The notes under the pieces were generated by a model. That model did no database searches and was not told where the DNA came from. It worked only from the letters and a program-made list of their open reading frames with translations. DNA of 64,000 bases from Manduca sexta (Eukaryota > Arthropoda > Insecta > Lepidoptera > Sphingidae), in contig NC_051118.1 in NCBI RefSeq assembly GCF_014839805.1, forward strand, positions 2,046,001 to 2,110,000. Reading direction: 5' to 3'. The position numbers and the translations under genes are program-made. Positions 23,701 to 38,700 of the stretch are shown here, piece by piece (positions within the stretch are counted from its first letter, which is position 1; each line of letters begins with the position of its first letter).

Positions 23701-26700
23701 CTTGAAATACTAAGTATTATTTGGTACTCCACTGCGCTCGCCATCCTGAGAAGTGGGATGTTAAGTCTCATTATGTCCAGTAGTTAGACTGGCTACAATG
23801 TCCTTCAAAGCGGAATACAACAGTCTACACACTGCTGCTTGGCGGTAGAAATAGACATTGCCGTGGTACCTGCCCAGGCGGACGCTCACATATGAGAGGC
23901 CTATCAGCAGTAAAAAGTAACTGAAAGTGATACTAAGACACTTCATCTTGCGTTTTATAAAGTATTAAAAGTGTGTACGTGGCAGCCTAGAAGTGAGGTC
24001 AGAATTTGGAGTGTAGATGTGCCGCGGTGCATTCGACTTTGGGAAACACTGTTCTAGTGTTTTTATCCGCCAATTAACGAGTTACAGCCGTTTTCAATAA
24101 ACGATCTCAATCTTCAATCCGATTCTGAGAATGAACCAATCAAGATTACTTATTTGCAAGCTTGTCAAAAACTTTGCTGTGATTGGTCAATTTTTGACAT
24201 AGATCGAAAAAAGTGATTGGAGTGGTTTATTCAAAATAGTGGTGTCAGATTCTAAATCGGTAGTCATTTAATTGCTATGTTTGAGAGCATACTAATTAAT
24301 AGTTTGAATTTTGTATCTAATATTCTCTTTTGTACTTGAGTACTCATGATTATAAAAAATTATAAAACTTTTACTATTGTCATAAAGATGAAGTTTGATC
24401 GCGATAACGTTTACAACTTTATTTCAATTCTGAAAATTCTTTCATTAATGATAAGCTACGTTGTCTCTGAGTACAACAAGCAGTTTTTATACAGGAAACG
24501 GAAAATGTGCGAAACCGAAGGAAAATGCCAGAATTTTCCTCTAAATGATGATTATGTTTAGAAATAATCGCCCGTACGCCTGAACGAAATAATATAAAAT
24601 TTAGCACTACAGAGAGACCAAGTTCCGAATTAAAATATTCTATGAAAATATAGTCTATCTGTATTCACCATTAGGCTTCTTTTATTCGGAAAAGTCGAAT
24701 AATAAGAAATCTGTTAAATACGTCTTCCGTTCTGTTTTTGCAGTCCCTCTTTACCACGCGACATCTGAATCAGCTGTTGACATAACTTAAAATGATTCGG
24801 CGCCATTGTTTGCAGGCGAGCGTCGTCGCGGCGCGGCAGGTCGCGCGGCGGCGCTGCGGCGTGCGCCGTCCGACTCGGACTGCTCGGGCGAGACCGCGTC
24901 ATTGTCGGCGGATAGCGGCGACCGCGTCCTCCGACCGCAGCCACAGCCTCCGCGCAGCGGCAAGTCGCGCAGGTAACATGATATAATATTTGTGTGGATG
25001 GTGCAATAGTAGGAGAAGAATAGATGTTTCCTTTCCTGGCTAAACTCTTTTTTATACGGGCAAACAAAATGAGCCATTGGATTGGAGTCACAATAAAATG
25101 TTTATCCTTCGTACGTCGACACAATAATGCCGGCCTATTTAAAACCGGATATACCCAAGCTGATCCTAGAATGCGACTATATTGCGTGGTCCACTAAGGA
25201 GGGTTATACACTTTTGTACTTTGGTCGTTATCCGTTGGTATTATGTATCCTACGAACAGCACCACAGATTTAGCTAGGAAATTTCTAAGTCTTTTTAGTC
25301 TAGTACCCACCGTTTTATGCTATAGTTTTATATTTCCACTGTGAAATAATAGAAGAAAACGTGTATCTTCTGGATTTACTGATCTGAATGTTTAGTCTCA
25401 CCACTGAATCTACCTAGTCTTGCCATAAATATTGTAATAAAGAAAAAAGAAAATTGTTAACTGCAAATAACATTTATTACTTTTACAGTGTGTCAGTTTA
25501 ATACATAAATATAAAACAATTAAAAATATAAAAAGCTTATTCGAAGTGGTCTCCATTGGCTGCAATACAGTCCTTTAAACGATGAGGCCAGTTATCAATA
25601 GAAGCACGCACTCTTTCCATGGGAAAATTCTTCACTGCCAATCGTATAGATTGTTTTAGGGACTCCAAATTATCATGGCGTTTAGAGCAAGCTGTACTCT
25701 CTAAAACTGACCACAAATCATAATCCAGCGGATTAAGATCGGGACTAGACGACGGCCAGTCTTCAGCTCTGATGAAGTCCGAAACGTTCGATTCCAACCA
25801 AGACTGCGTGGACCGAGCTTTATGACCCGGCGCCGAGTCTTGCTGGAAGGACCATACTTGGTTATTGAACATGGTGATGTTAAGGGGCTTAACTACCTTC
25901 TCAAGAATGGTATCTTGATACACTTGTGCCGATGTTTTGATACCTTTTTCACAAAAATATGGCTCAGTCACTCCTTCATAGCTAACACCCCACCAAACCA
26001 TCACTGAAGTCGGATAATGTCCACGTTGCACTCTGTCGACTAATTGGGAAGCTTCCTTAGAGCTTTGAGCATAAATACGGTCATTTTGTTTGTTAAAATG
26101 TTGCTCAATTGTAAAAATTTTCTCATCCGTAAACAAAATTTTTCTGTGACCTCCCTTTGCGTACCGCTTCAGTAGTTGTTTCGATTTTACCACCCTATTC
26201 TTCTTTAAATTATCAGTTAAGAAATGGCCAGTGCGTCTCTTATAGGCTGCAAGTCCTAAGTCATCTTTTAAAATACGCGACATGGTTCTAGGTGCTATCT
26301 TCATTTCCCGAGATAAAATCTTTTGCTTTCGGACAGGATTTCTTCGAATTCTTTCCCTTACTGCTTTGACCACCTTTTTCGTACGAACACTACGTGGACG
26401 GCCAGATCTTTTTCTGTCACAAACAGAGGAGGTCTCATTGTACCTATTAATAGCCCGGTACACAAACATTTTACTAATACCAAGTGTATGGAGAGTTTTA
26501 AAAATTGCATTTGGCTCCATACCTACTTTGTGTAATGCTATCACAGCGATTCGGTTCTCTTTATCACCCCACACCATTTTAATATCGCAAAATATTTTAC
26601 AATGTATTGGCGCCAAAATGAGAAAACACAATGAACAATCGTATAAAAATGACAGATTCGAAATTCAAATGTAATATTTTTTTATAATTAAGTGTAACAG

Positions 26701-29700
26701 TATTTATGGCCAGACTAAGTATTTCTGCTACCAAGGTGTTATCATAATTGTATATCAATTGCTTTGTAATACAGCCTATATGGTTTGGACTCCGTTATCC
26801 CTCTACCACCAGACGAGCAACTTGCCGTATCATTTACACTCAAGTTTGAGGTCTTTTCTGAACGATTATTCGCAGTAGGAGACGCGGCAGTGAGTGGGAG
26901 GTGCTGGAGGGTCTGAAGGACGGGCAGCGGTTCGACAAGAGGCCCGACGTGTTCAACGGGTACCTGCACAAGAAGAGGAAATGGCCTCTCAAAGGGTGGC
27001 ACAAGGTAATTTACTTCTTTTATTGTGAAGATGTTTGTTAGAAGAGAACGCAGAATCTTCTGAATAGCATGCAGGTCAACTAATTTCTGAATTATCGTAT
27101 ATGAGCTTCTATGTCCTGGAAAAATGTACCGATGAGCTTCATTTCGCGGAGGACTACTTTCGCCTACGGTGACTTATGCGCTAAGAGAGCCACAGCGGGG
27201 TAAAGGTTTAACACGCTGGTGGAGCTACAAGCCATGAAAATATAGTCTATCTGTATTCTCCATTAGGCTTCTTTTATTCCGAAAAGTCAATTAATAAGAA
27301 ATCTGTTAAATACGTCTTTCGTTCTGTTTTTTCAGTCCCTCTACCACGCGACATCTAAATTAGCTGTTGACATAACTTAAAATGATTCGGAATGAATTTG
27401 AATTATTGAAAAATTACATGTCTTACCATATTATTATGTCAGTTTATTATCAATAATATAATACCTTCCAGCGTTTCTTCGTGGTGGACGGCGGTATCCT
27501 CGTGTACGCGCGGTCGCCGACGGACGTGGCGCGCGGCCGCCTGCACGGCTCGGTGGACGTCGGCCTGTCCGTCATCTCGGCTAAGGCGCGGCGCAGACGC
27601 ATCGACATCGACGCCGACGAGTTCATATACCACCTGCGGGCCAAGACGCCTGACGTGTTCAGGACTTGGTTGAATGTGCTGAAGGCTCACAGGTATGTTC
27701 ATATCGCTTCTGTATTATATACTGTCACACCACTGGGCACCACCACTGTCCGCGCTGACCTACTGTAGTTTAGCATACTAAATAAAATTAAAAAAGATTT
27801 TACTTGCTTTGACTTGACTACACTTTTACTTGTCTCGACACTCTATGAGACTACAAAACAAAACTAGTAAATTAACGCCCCATTCCGATTCACCCCGGAT
27901 AACATCATTAATCACAATGTATCTGTTGAAGGTTGTACCGCCAGCACCTGCTGACCTTCGGCGCTCGTGAGTCGGTGCCGAAGATACACGCGCCGCTAGA
28001 CGACCTCCCACCGACGGACACGTCATCACGTGAGTGTTATATATCGATAAGAGTATTATATGTATACATATGGATTTTATTGGATGTCTGTTTCACCATG
28101 TCCGAGTAGGTTCTATACTTTACTTAACATGGCGGCGTAAAGACGATTTCTCGGTGAAAACGTTATTTTGGAATATGATTATAACTTAGTATCAGGAAAT
28201 CTGTCCGCAAGGCTTCCTAACATATTATAAAGAAAAAAATATCATAAGGTGACAGATATATTTATTACTGATAGAGCCCTTAAAAAGATCGGTGAATTTA
28301 AAAATATAAAAGGGCAACCTAAATTACATAACCTCATTACATACAAGACTTCAAAGATGATAGTTTTGAATAACTATGGGTCAAATAATTCATCAACCTA
28401 CATGAAAATATAAAAAGTAATTCAATATTTTATAAGCATTAAACAAAATATTCAAAATTAATTATATTATTGAAGTTTTACAGTACTCGGACATGTTGAA
28501 GCACTACTACTGTTTAGTTTAGGGTAGGTCATTTTGGGATTTTGTGACCATTGTTTTGTTGAATGATGTAGAAATTTGTGTATGTTATTGTACTGTGTCT
28601 AAAACCAAAGAGAAATTATACATTATGTATTTAGTTTTCAAAAAAGCCTATAAATTGGCCGTAATACACGTCTTATACTTAAGACCCCTACCCCAATACC
28701 TAGTATAATCCTTTCGTATTATCCCTAATCCTTAATTTCCCCAAAGGTGCATCCAATACCAGTTCAGAAATCTCAAGTAACAGCGAAGATTATGTCAAAT
28801 CTCACGCAAGTAAAGTCCAAAATGTATCCACAACTAACTCAATCATTCAGACACAACAAAATAATATTTTAACCAAAGACAATGAGAGTAAAAAGAACCG
28901 CACAAAGGGGATCTGCTTGGAAAACTGTATAACGAAAAATTTCCAAAATAAATTCTACAATAAGAGCTTATGTTCCATGAACTGTGCCAGAAGATTGTTT
29001 GCTAATATCGACCCTATTGGGTCAGCTGATGTGTCAAATGGAAGTACCGAAACGGAGAAACAAATGCATTCCACTGAGTTAGATAATAGTTCTTTTAAAT
29101 GTAACGAACCGGGTCAAAATTCTGTACCGATTTGCGAGACGACCCTAAATTCTGATAGTGCATCGTTGAGAACTTTAAAAAGGATCGGTGATTATAAAAT
29201 GTCAAATATTTCTCAAACAAATGTCTTTAAAGATACAATTAAGAAAGAAAAGACGTCCATATTCACGCGTAAGGGTCGGCCGACGAACGCCTATTTCTTG
29301 TTTACTCGTAATAAAATCTCTAGTCAAATCACTGAATCCCCAATGAAACGAAGTAGAAAATCCACGAACTTAATAAAGTATAAAAATATTATCAATGAAC
29401 CACCGTTAAAGAAACCTCTGAGTAAATGCATGTTGTTGAAAAAATATAAATTGAAAGCATCGAAGCAAGTGGTAACGGATAAGGGACATAACAGAGCAGT
29501 AGCTTGTGATCCTGTCTCTAAAGAAAATAATGAAATACAAGTAAACATTGATAACAAAGCCAATAAAAAACTTCAACATGTAGCGACTGCGTCTGATTAC
29601 GACAGGATAACAGAAAGACTGATGGTTACTATATTTGAAAGACATAACAGTACAGTCAAAGGTGACGAAGTTAAATACTACGTGAATCAAGTAGTGAGAG

Positions 29701-32700
29701 ATTTATATGATGATAAAACTAATCAGGAAGAGCATCCAGTCAAAGCATTGTTTAAAAGCTTATTGGAATATTGGTTGAAGCACACGTCGTTTGGCCAAAT
29801 TAAGGAGGCCATGACGAAAGCTAAGTCAATCGAAAAGCCGTCGAATAAACATTTTACTAAAGACGAAAATCTGTCAAGTACCGTTATAGATCAAACGTGC
29901 AAGGAAACGCAGTTCCATGGACTCAGTGATATCATAGCTGAATTCACAACTAGGAAGAACATAAGACATACACACAGAATCACCACTGAAAATAAAAATC
30001 CGATACAGTATCACAATCCAAGACACGACACCGAAAGTTTCGAGAAAGAGAAACGAATACAAGAATTGGAAAAATTGCTCAAAAACACAGTTTACATTTG
30101 CGAAACTGGACTTAGTCCAAGTAGAGAAAAAGATATCAAAATCACCAAAACCCTAATAAGTAATATCGGTAAATTTTCAAGTAGGTTTGACGATAAAACT
30201 GATGAAACAGCGAATGATACGTCAAATTCGTCTTCGGAACTGCCTGGAATTCAAAAAACCATAAATAAACTGATCAGCGAAACTTCCATACCTCCTGATG
30301 TGGCGAAAGAATTTTTTAATGCATATTTAGATGTGCTTAGACATGATAGCAGCAGAAGTGGAACAAACACCAGCACGCAATCTAGTGACAACGTTGATGA
30401 TACAAAACGGCCTATTTGTGAGGTTCGAACTGAAACCATTGTCAAGAAAATTTCAAAAAGTGTAACAACTCTTAAACCAGCAGATGTAGAAGATCCTAAA
30501 GTTGAAAAATCTGTTGATCCTGGTCAGATGTATTTAAAAGATGTTTTAGATAAAATAACGACAATATTTTCTAAAGTTAAAAAGAGTGATGACAAACCTT
30601 TGTTTAGTTCGGTAAAAGAGGAACTTAAAAAAGAAAATAAAATCGATGTAAAAGATGAATTAGCGAGGTTAATAAAAGATAATGGTAAGGAAATAATATG
30701 TGAAAAAGTGGACGAAAATTCATTAGTTATCGATCTTTCTAAATACAATCTAGAAAATATCACTATGGCTGATGATCCTGCAACAAAGGGCACTATGTCT
30801 ATTAATATAAAGTTAAAAGAGAAATTCGACAAGCCGAAAGCAAAACGTGCCCATTTAAGTCTAAAATTCTCGAACGACTCCAAGCCTCAAATTAAAACGA
30901 ACAACTGGTTTCCATGTAAAACCCCTAGTTATACATCTGATGATATTTTCAATAGATTTACTGTGGGGAATACTAAACCATTCGATTGCAGTAAAGAGAT
31001 TGTTGATTTGAAACCATATATTAGCACGAGTGACGGAACTTCAAAAGCATTCAAATTCATGAATGACAGTGAAGATTCTCTTAACATATCCTTTAATCAT
31101 AATATCTTCCAAGATAGAGAATCTTTTGAAAATGATATGAAGCCTTGCTTTATAATGTCTACTATGAAAAAGAATAAAGTTACAAAATTTCAGAGTAAAA
31201 AGAAAGTAAGGTTGAAAGATGGTATCGCCCTAGATTCTAAAACAGACATACCTTTAACCCCAAGCGAACATAACGAAGAAGTAAAAGTATTCGAGAAACC
31301 CACGCCCAGAATCATTGATGAAAAATTTATATTATTGTTATTGGAAAATTTAACACTTTTGTCTAAAGGTGTGCCTAGTATACACAAGGAAATAAGTAAT
31401 CTATTTGCGAAGTTAAAGAAAAAGTGTGAGAAAATTGTCAAAACCAGTCCAAATGTACAAGGTTTGAGTCTATTGGGAAAGATTTACAATGAAACAATAA
31501 AATTAAATGATCATGAGACTCAATTCGAAGACGATGGAAATACAGTGAATAAAACAAATTTAAAACAAACACTTAATATCGGAGTTAATACTAAAACGGA
31601 TGATAAAGTCGTCACAAACAAATCGATTACTACGTTACACCTAACAAAAGAAGTAGCTAACAATTACGTTCAAACTGAAGAAGTAAATAAAACGAACAAA
31701 TCATCCACTAGAATTGACTACTTAGTTGCAAATGTAGCTCAAAATAAGAACATTACAGAGACAAAAGAGAGTGCAACATCAAATCATAATTGGAGAGGAA
31801 CGCACGAGCGAGCAGTCACCACAATTGTAAAGTCCATTCCGAATACTGACAATGAAACCTACCATAACACAGCAAGACCTATAAATATTGATACAGATAT
31901 GCTAAAAAGAAGAAAGTACGTTCCGAAACCACCTGAAGAAATAATAAAGGAGATATCAATATTATCTCCTTCTCTTAAAGTGTCGAAACAGTCGCAAACA
32001 GAGAGAATGATGGTGGTTTTGAGAGATAGAGATGTCGATATGAAGGTTTATCAGATGCTACTATGTCAGAACGGGCCAACTAGACGTAGTTCGTTGACGG
32101 ACTCCAATGCAGAAGTCAGCTGGAGTGCCGAGCTTAAGACTCTGTACAGATGCACCAGTGATCCTTATTGTTCCGGTTAGATTTATTGCCAATTAGATCA
32201 TTGAGTAGACGATGATTTGCTACAGTTTTCAATAAATGATTCCAATCGCTTTTTGACCGATCTTAAAAATGGACCAATAAGAATAGAGCTTTGTTGACAT
32301 GCTTACAAATTACTTATTCTGATTGGTTTATTCTCGCGATCGGATTGAGGATTAATGGAACCGTTTTTTGGAAACAGCGGTTAGTAGTTGAATGATGTGT
32401 TTATAGTTAAATTAAATATTAGAGATGTGTGAAGTCTACATAGTGAGAAATTATTAGTCTCAGAACTTAATATTATAGTAGATTTTATTTTATTTAGTGT
32501 TATTCGTTTTTGTAATGATTGATAAAATGATCTGAATGTGCAGTAGATAAATTAACTTAAAATAAAACTGCAGTAACTACTAAAAGCAGTTATCAAAAAC
32601 TGCGAACTAGCAATGGATTTACGATTTATATGAATGTGAACGCTTTGTGCTTTGACAAAGCTTTGCAAAATGCACAAAAGCTTACTAGAAGAGTAAAGTA

Positions 32701-35700
32701 ATTTGTGCGCAGGTTTATAAAGCTTATTTTAGCTTTTTAACACTTAGTTCATTTTATTAAACGGCTAAATAAGTTTTTAAAAAAGAAAAATATTCTAATC
32801 TATTTGAAATCTTAGAATTTTTGCAATATTTACTTATTTTTTTGGATTTAGATTAGAACATACGATTTAGAATAATCTTGAGCATGAATCCCTTACTGAT
32901 TATAGTTTTTCCTGGTTGATAAATAAAACTATGAACCATACATATCTTTAAATAGTATAATACAATCATATGTTTTGTTTATCAATCAATTTACTATCTC
33001 ATGCACATTTTCCAAACCCTGTTTTGTGTGTTGGCGTGGTATGGTTTTCCTTCCTGTGGTTTTATTAGATCCGTTTAATCTAATTTATAGTGCCCTTGGT
33101 AGATTCTTCAATCACTATAAATACTTTATTTTATTTATTTTGTCATACTTCTGTCAATAGTTCAAAAAAAACATACACCCTTTGTCGCCCTTTACGCAGC
33201 TGTGTTTGACCAAGAAACGGTAATTTGGTAGAATATAGTTAGATATAAATGTCAAGCAGTATCCACTGTATCAAACTACAAAACGGTAATTTTTTATTAG
33301 ATACTAAATTTAAAATTTTCAATTCATCTTTCCTTATCTAATTTAAACCTACAAATTTTCCTCTCAAGTCGAACTGATACCCTATTTCTGCAACATGCAA
33401 TAAGACTCAAAATATCAAATATAAACATTACAATTCAAAATGACTGAACCCAAAAAGTAGGGAGATCATACCGCCCAAGCAGCACGGTAGCCCACACGTT
33501 GTTTTCCATAGGGCTGATAAGCCCCACGTCGCCGCCTATCCGGGGCCCGCAGTTCGTCTCTGGCACGCCAGGCGGACGACTTGCCAGCTGGATTATAGGT
33601 ATGGTACTATGGATATTGGAATTATTAACCGGGGTCCAAGGAATGTAGGGCACTAGATTGTGTATGTATAGAGTGGAGTGGAGAGATAACCCACAGGTAT
33701 TTATAGTCTGTGGTCGCCTTTATTTTGAATGATCTGATAATCACTCTATAATTAACCCTCTACTCTATGCCACATCTGGTGAGCTATTTGTTCTAATTGA
33801 GCAAAAATTAGCTCTACGAGGGTAAAGGGGCTACAAAAAAATTATCAATTTTTTTTATGTCTATTAAAATAAATAGAACGTAATGGATCTGGGTTCTCAG
33901 TTTATAAAATTGAGTTTCGAAAAAATTGGGTGCTAATACTTTAGAATATTAAAAAAAAATCATAATCCTTACTAACATTTGCAAGAGATATATCCATTTC
34001 AAGTATCAATTCCTCCTCATATTTTATTTTAGTTTTTGATACTTTGAATTCGTTAATTGCCTTGCTTCTAACAATTAAAGCTTGGTTGATATAATTGCAT
34101 GGGTATACAAATAGTATTGTATTTCTAGGTTCATTTTGGTGACTTGTTGCTAGATGCACTAAGCTTTCAGTCGCTTTTTTAAGTGTAAAGGAATAGTATA
34201 ATATTAAAAACATCTAATCAGTTGTTAAAAATGTTGCGACCAGCAGAGATGAATTAAACACGAAGTCCAGATTAATAGTGATGTATATTGATCAAAGTAG
34301 CCTATATTTATATAAATGCTTCATCATCATCATCAGCCCGTTGCAGTCCACTGCTGGATATAGGCCTCTCCCAAGTTACACTACATAGCCCGGTCTACAG
34401 CTTTATGCATCCAGTCGTTGCCGGCCCTCTTGTGTAAGTCATCCCGCCATCTGGCCAGAGTGCGTCCCACGCTACGTTTGCCAAGAAGCAAACCTATAAA
34501 CGCTTAATCAACTAAAATTCCACCAATGAGAGAGCGGGCAGTAGTCTATCCTCGCTCGTGTCTATAGCGAACCGGCTTGTACACTATAGATATGCGCGTC
34601 TTCGCGCGCGGTGATTCCATTCAACTACGCTAAATGGAGATGGCGGCATTCAATTCTAACCCACCCACAGGATTATAACACTGGCCATTCGCCGAAAAAA
34701 CGAGTTATTGAAACTCCAACACTGCACAAGTCCGCAGTTTCGTCGTCGCCGCGTAGTCCCCCCCCCCCCCTATCCTCTTGCTCGACCCTTATAATTTGGA
34801 CCCGCGTGCCGACGAATACGGTAATGGATAGAGTGTCTAGTACGCTCATCGTTGTTGATGTCTCATCCTCTCCCAGTGACCGTCGTGAGCCGAGGTTCGT
34901 CACCCGTTAAGTTGCCCTCAACATGGTCGCTTAATTTTCAAGGGTTGCGATCGCCTAAAGCACTCACCTGAAAATCAATTGTGTTTGAATAAGCCGACCC
35001 TTGTCAGGCAAACAAACGTAAAATCATGTTAAAAAAAAGCGCCGGTGACTACATTCATTTCGAGACAAATGCAGGTGCGCTTGCCACTTCGCCGTACTGT
35101 TTTCCTCTGTACGTTTCGTCATCACCTCTTGCGCATGTTTGTGGTGAAAGTCCGCACTTGTTGTTCCCAATTCGCTTGCTTTTACAGCGATGTATGGATA
35201 TGTGAGTGGTTCCACCAACGTATTGTTATTTGTTACAATGTAATACATTTTTATTAGACTTTCTATTTGTAGATCCGGGTGAAATTAAAACTTTTTCATT
35301 ATACCGTGTTTGAAAATCAATATTTCTTAGGTGATAGATTCAATTGAATAAAAAATAAAAATAACCATTCTTTTGCAATTTTTACGTACAGAAACCAAGA
35401 GTAAGCCCTTAAATGACCACACTAAAGTTTCCTATAAGTATAACGCATAATTTAACACATTTTTCTCCTCCCAGAGTCCGGCGGTCCCCTGGAGAATGCG
35501 TCGCGCGAGCTGGGCCAGGCGCAGCTGTCGATCCAGCAGTTGCAGCGGTTGCTTGATGCGCTGGAGTTGCAGCAGCAAGTGCACCATGACACTGACGTTA
35601 GTTTGTTTACTAAAGATTTTATGATCAAAATCAGGCTCAGATTATGAAGTTTACTAAAAAAATATCTCAATGATAAGTAACATTACATGACTTGTTTTCT

Positions 35701-38700
35701 TGTTTGAGTTTTTCAAAGGTTATTTAAAAGGAATTAATGTTTTTCTGTGGTTTAAAGTGTCTTCATGTAAATATATTAAATATTGGATCAATTTGTATAA
35801 ATGTAATAAATAGATAATCAGGTCGAAATAATTCCACATTATTATTTAATTTCCAAATAAAAGTTTAAAATACAAATTATTAGGATATTATAAATTATAA
35901 AAAAATGAGTCATTTATTATTGATTTAAAATATTCGTATAGCAATATAATATCAGTATGTTTAAAATATTATATTGTTTTCAGATGAATTGTATAGCGAA
36001 AGTTGAAGTCGATGTCCTTTGATATAACGTAGAAAAGAACTGTATTAATAAAGAAGAAAAATATTGTAACGTCTATTGAAATTATGATCTGTAAATTTTT
36101 ATGTTAGTATGCATATTATTAGTAGTATATTAGTGATATTTAAAATAATCTATTGGAACCTAGTAATAATTGTGAAATGCATGAATTTATGTCAATCATA
36201 TACATTAACACAGTTTGCATTTATTTTAATAATAATTCTATCAAATCGATGTCATTATATCGGGCTCGAAGGACCAAAATTTTTTCATATTTCAAAACAC
36301 CCAATCTCACCTACGTATGTTATTTTTGTATCAATATACCAAGTTTGCAATGCCTGTCCGCCAGGTGTCGCTGGAGGGCGCGTCGCCGAACGTGAAGAAG
36401 GACCGGCGCAAGTTCGGGCTGCGCAAGAAGAAGTCCAACAGCAAGTGCGCGTCCGTGGAGCTCGCGCCGCCGCACGTCGACCCGTCCAGCTCGCACATGG
36501 TTAGGGAAATATAAAAAAATTACTTTTTTTGTTGATAGTAATCGATGTTATAGGTGTCATAAATATAAAAGGACTAGCTTTGTCTAAGGATCTGGTCGCG
36601 TGTAATTTTTTTTCCGGTTTATTAAGTAGCTTATAGCACTAAGGAGTAATATAGTTTACTATTAGGAAAATTAAATCAAAATTGGTTTAGGACATTGTAG
36701 GCAGTGTAACTACCGAAATAATAAGACTTAAAATCTCATGTCTCAGGATGGCGAGCGCAGTAGAATACCAAACAATACTCTGTAAATCAAGCTGTTGGTG
36801 TTTCTATTGTTTATGGGCGGTCGTATCGCTTACCACGAACGGCAAGCTCGTCTCTTCATTCAAAATAATTATTAAAAAAAGATCCTGAGATTAGCGTATT
36901 TAAATTAGAAACAAACTCTTCAGCTTGTAGCAAATATTTATCATCCACCCATCAATATAATTATGCCAAACCATTACATACCGAGATTTTAATAAAATCT
37001 GCCTTAATCACTTTTTAATGCGTATTTGCAAAACATCTAGGAGTTTTTGAATTAGCTCGTAAAAACTTGAATTAATACGAAATCCCTCCGCAGGCCCTGT
37101 CGGCCCTCACAGCGCCGCCGTCGCCGGGCGGAGGCGCGTCCTCCGTGCCCAACTCGGCCGCCTCGCTGCCCATCGGTGAGTCAACTACATGCTGGTATCA
37201 CGTTCAGTGTTAGTTGTGATAACGTCATGCTTTCGTTGTCGACTGTCGGGTGCACAGTCAAGTTTAGTTGGAAATCGTGTCGCGTGCAAGCATAATGGTG
37301 ATAGTAATAATAAGTTATCTATGGTTGAGTTAGGAAAGTAAGATAACGATGGGGGTCGTCGGCGGGCAGCAGGGGGCTGTCCGCCCTAGTGCATTTTTGT
37401 GCGCTCTTGCACAATTTTCGGTTGACCCCCGGGATGGACGGCAGTGTGCAGTAGGCCTCATGCTGCCGTAGACGCCGAGGGCGTCCTTCGGTGCGCGGGG
37501 CTTCTGAGCCCCCCCACAATAGGAGACGGGCCGCACTAGGCGGCACCGCGCAGGGGCGGCTGCAGTTGTAGTCTTAGACAAACGTCAGTGGAAGCCTGCA
37601 GCCGTCCCTAATGCGCCGAAGAGGGCCACCGCGGAGTTTTAGTTGGTATGCCGTGCGTTGTACATAGGTTAGGGACTCGGCCCGGCGGTCGCCCGAAGGC
37701 TGACATCAAATCCGGGCGGCGCAACGCCGGGTCGTAAGGCACGGTGACCCCAACATAACCGCTCAGTCGCCCCCCATGAAGGCTGGGCGGTAGTCATAAG
37801 GCACTTTCTCCGCGAAAAAAAAAAAAAAAAAAGGAAAGTAAGACATACACATGGTGATGGCAAATTATTTAAGAATTTCAATAATATATTACAGATAAAA
37901 TATTACATTATTTAGATTCCGTCAATATTAACTCTAATGCTAGTTCGGAAAGCAGTTCTCACAAGAGACTTTGATGTTGCTCTTTTCAAAATCCTTTTAA
38001 GGTATATACTATAAAACATACAAGCGGTTTTTTTATTGTTGTTTCAGACAGTTGAGTCATAGCTCGCAAAATAGATTTTTAATGAATTTTAAATTTCTCT
38101 ACGCGTCCACAACCCTGCAGGAACACTTACATAACCTAGTATTTAAAAATAAGAAGCGAAATGGACACTACAGTCTACAAAAGCAGGAACCGATCACGAA
38201 TATAACGCATATAATAAATAAATTTGATTGTGCATACCAACTATATGTTTCCGAACCCAAGAACATACAGTCTTTTTAGAATTTCACCGTGCACATGTAT
38301 ACTCTTGGGTTCAAAATGTCTAACTAAATGTTATTTGTTTCTAGGAATCCCAATTCCCATCCTGTAACCAAAACGGACCCATCCCAATTGTACATATCGT
38401 TTCAAATCATTGTTTATTAATTTATTTGTGTTTAATAAAGTTTTATTTTCATTGAAAACCATATTTTTATCAGGGTCTTGATGTATAAGTTTCATTTCGT
38501 TTTAACAATATTAGGGTTTAACGACAAATTTTAAAATGTATGCCATTACAAGGATTCTACGAGATTGGTAAGTGGCGAGCATGGCTCACGGGCAGACTTC
38601 ACAGCACCATTCAGGCATGTCATGGCGTAGATAGTTGCTATGGACTATGATATACAAGCATGTGTGACTACCTACAACACACTGTACTGTCTCTGTCGCT

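Larger units (their letters stand above)
18160..24810. other. ORP intron 1, repeat-rich
   Basis: No supported coding exon. Holds a 137-codon open frame at 18296-18709 with no recognisable motif, plus the family A, B, C, E, F and G copies and the fold-back element listed separately. Confidence 0.6.

Noticed and set aside
24714..25124. Minus-strand frames of 96-136 codons over ORP exon 2
   Set aside because: Antisense shadows of a GC-rich coding exon.
25537..26631. Transposase start at the far upstream Met (26631)
   Set aside because: The 18 extra residues are Cys/Ile-rich and unlike the family. MVWGDKEN at 26577 is the expected N-terminus.
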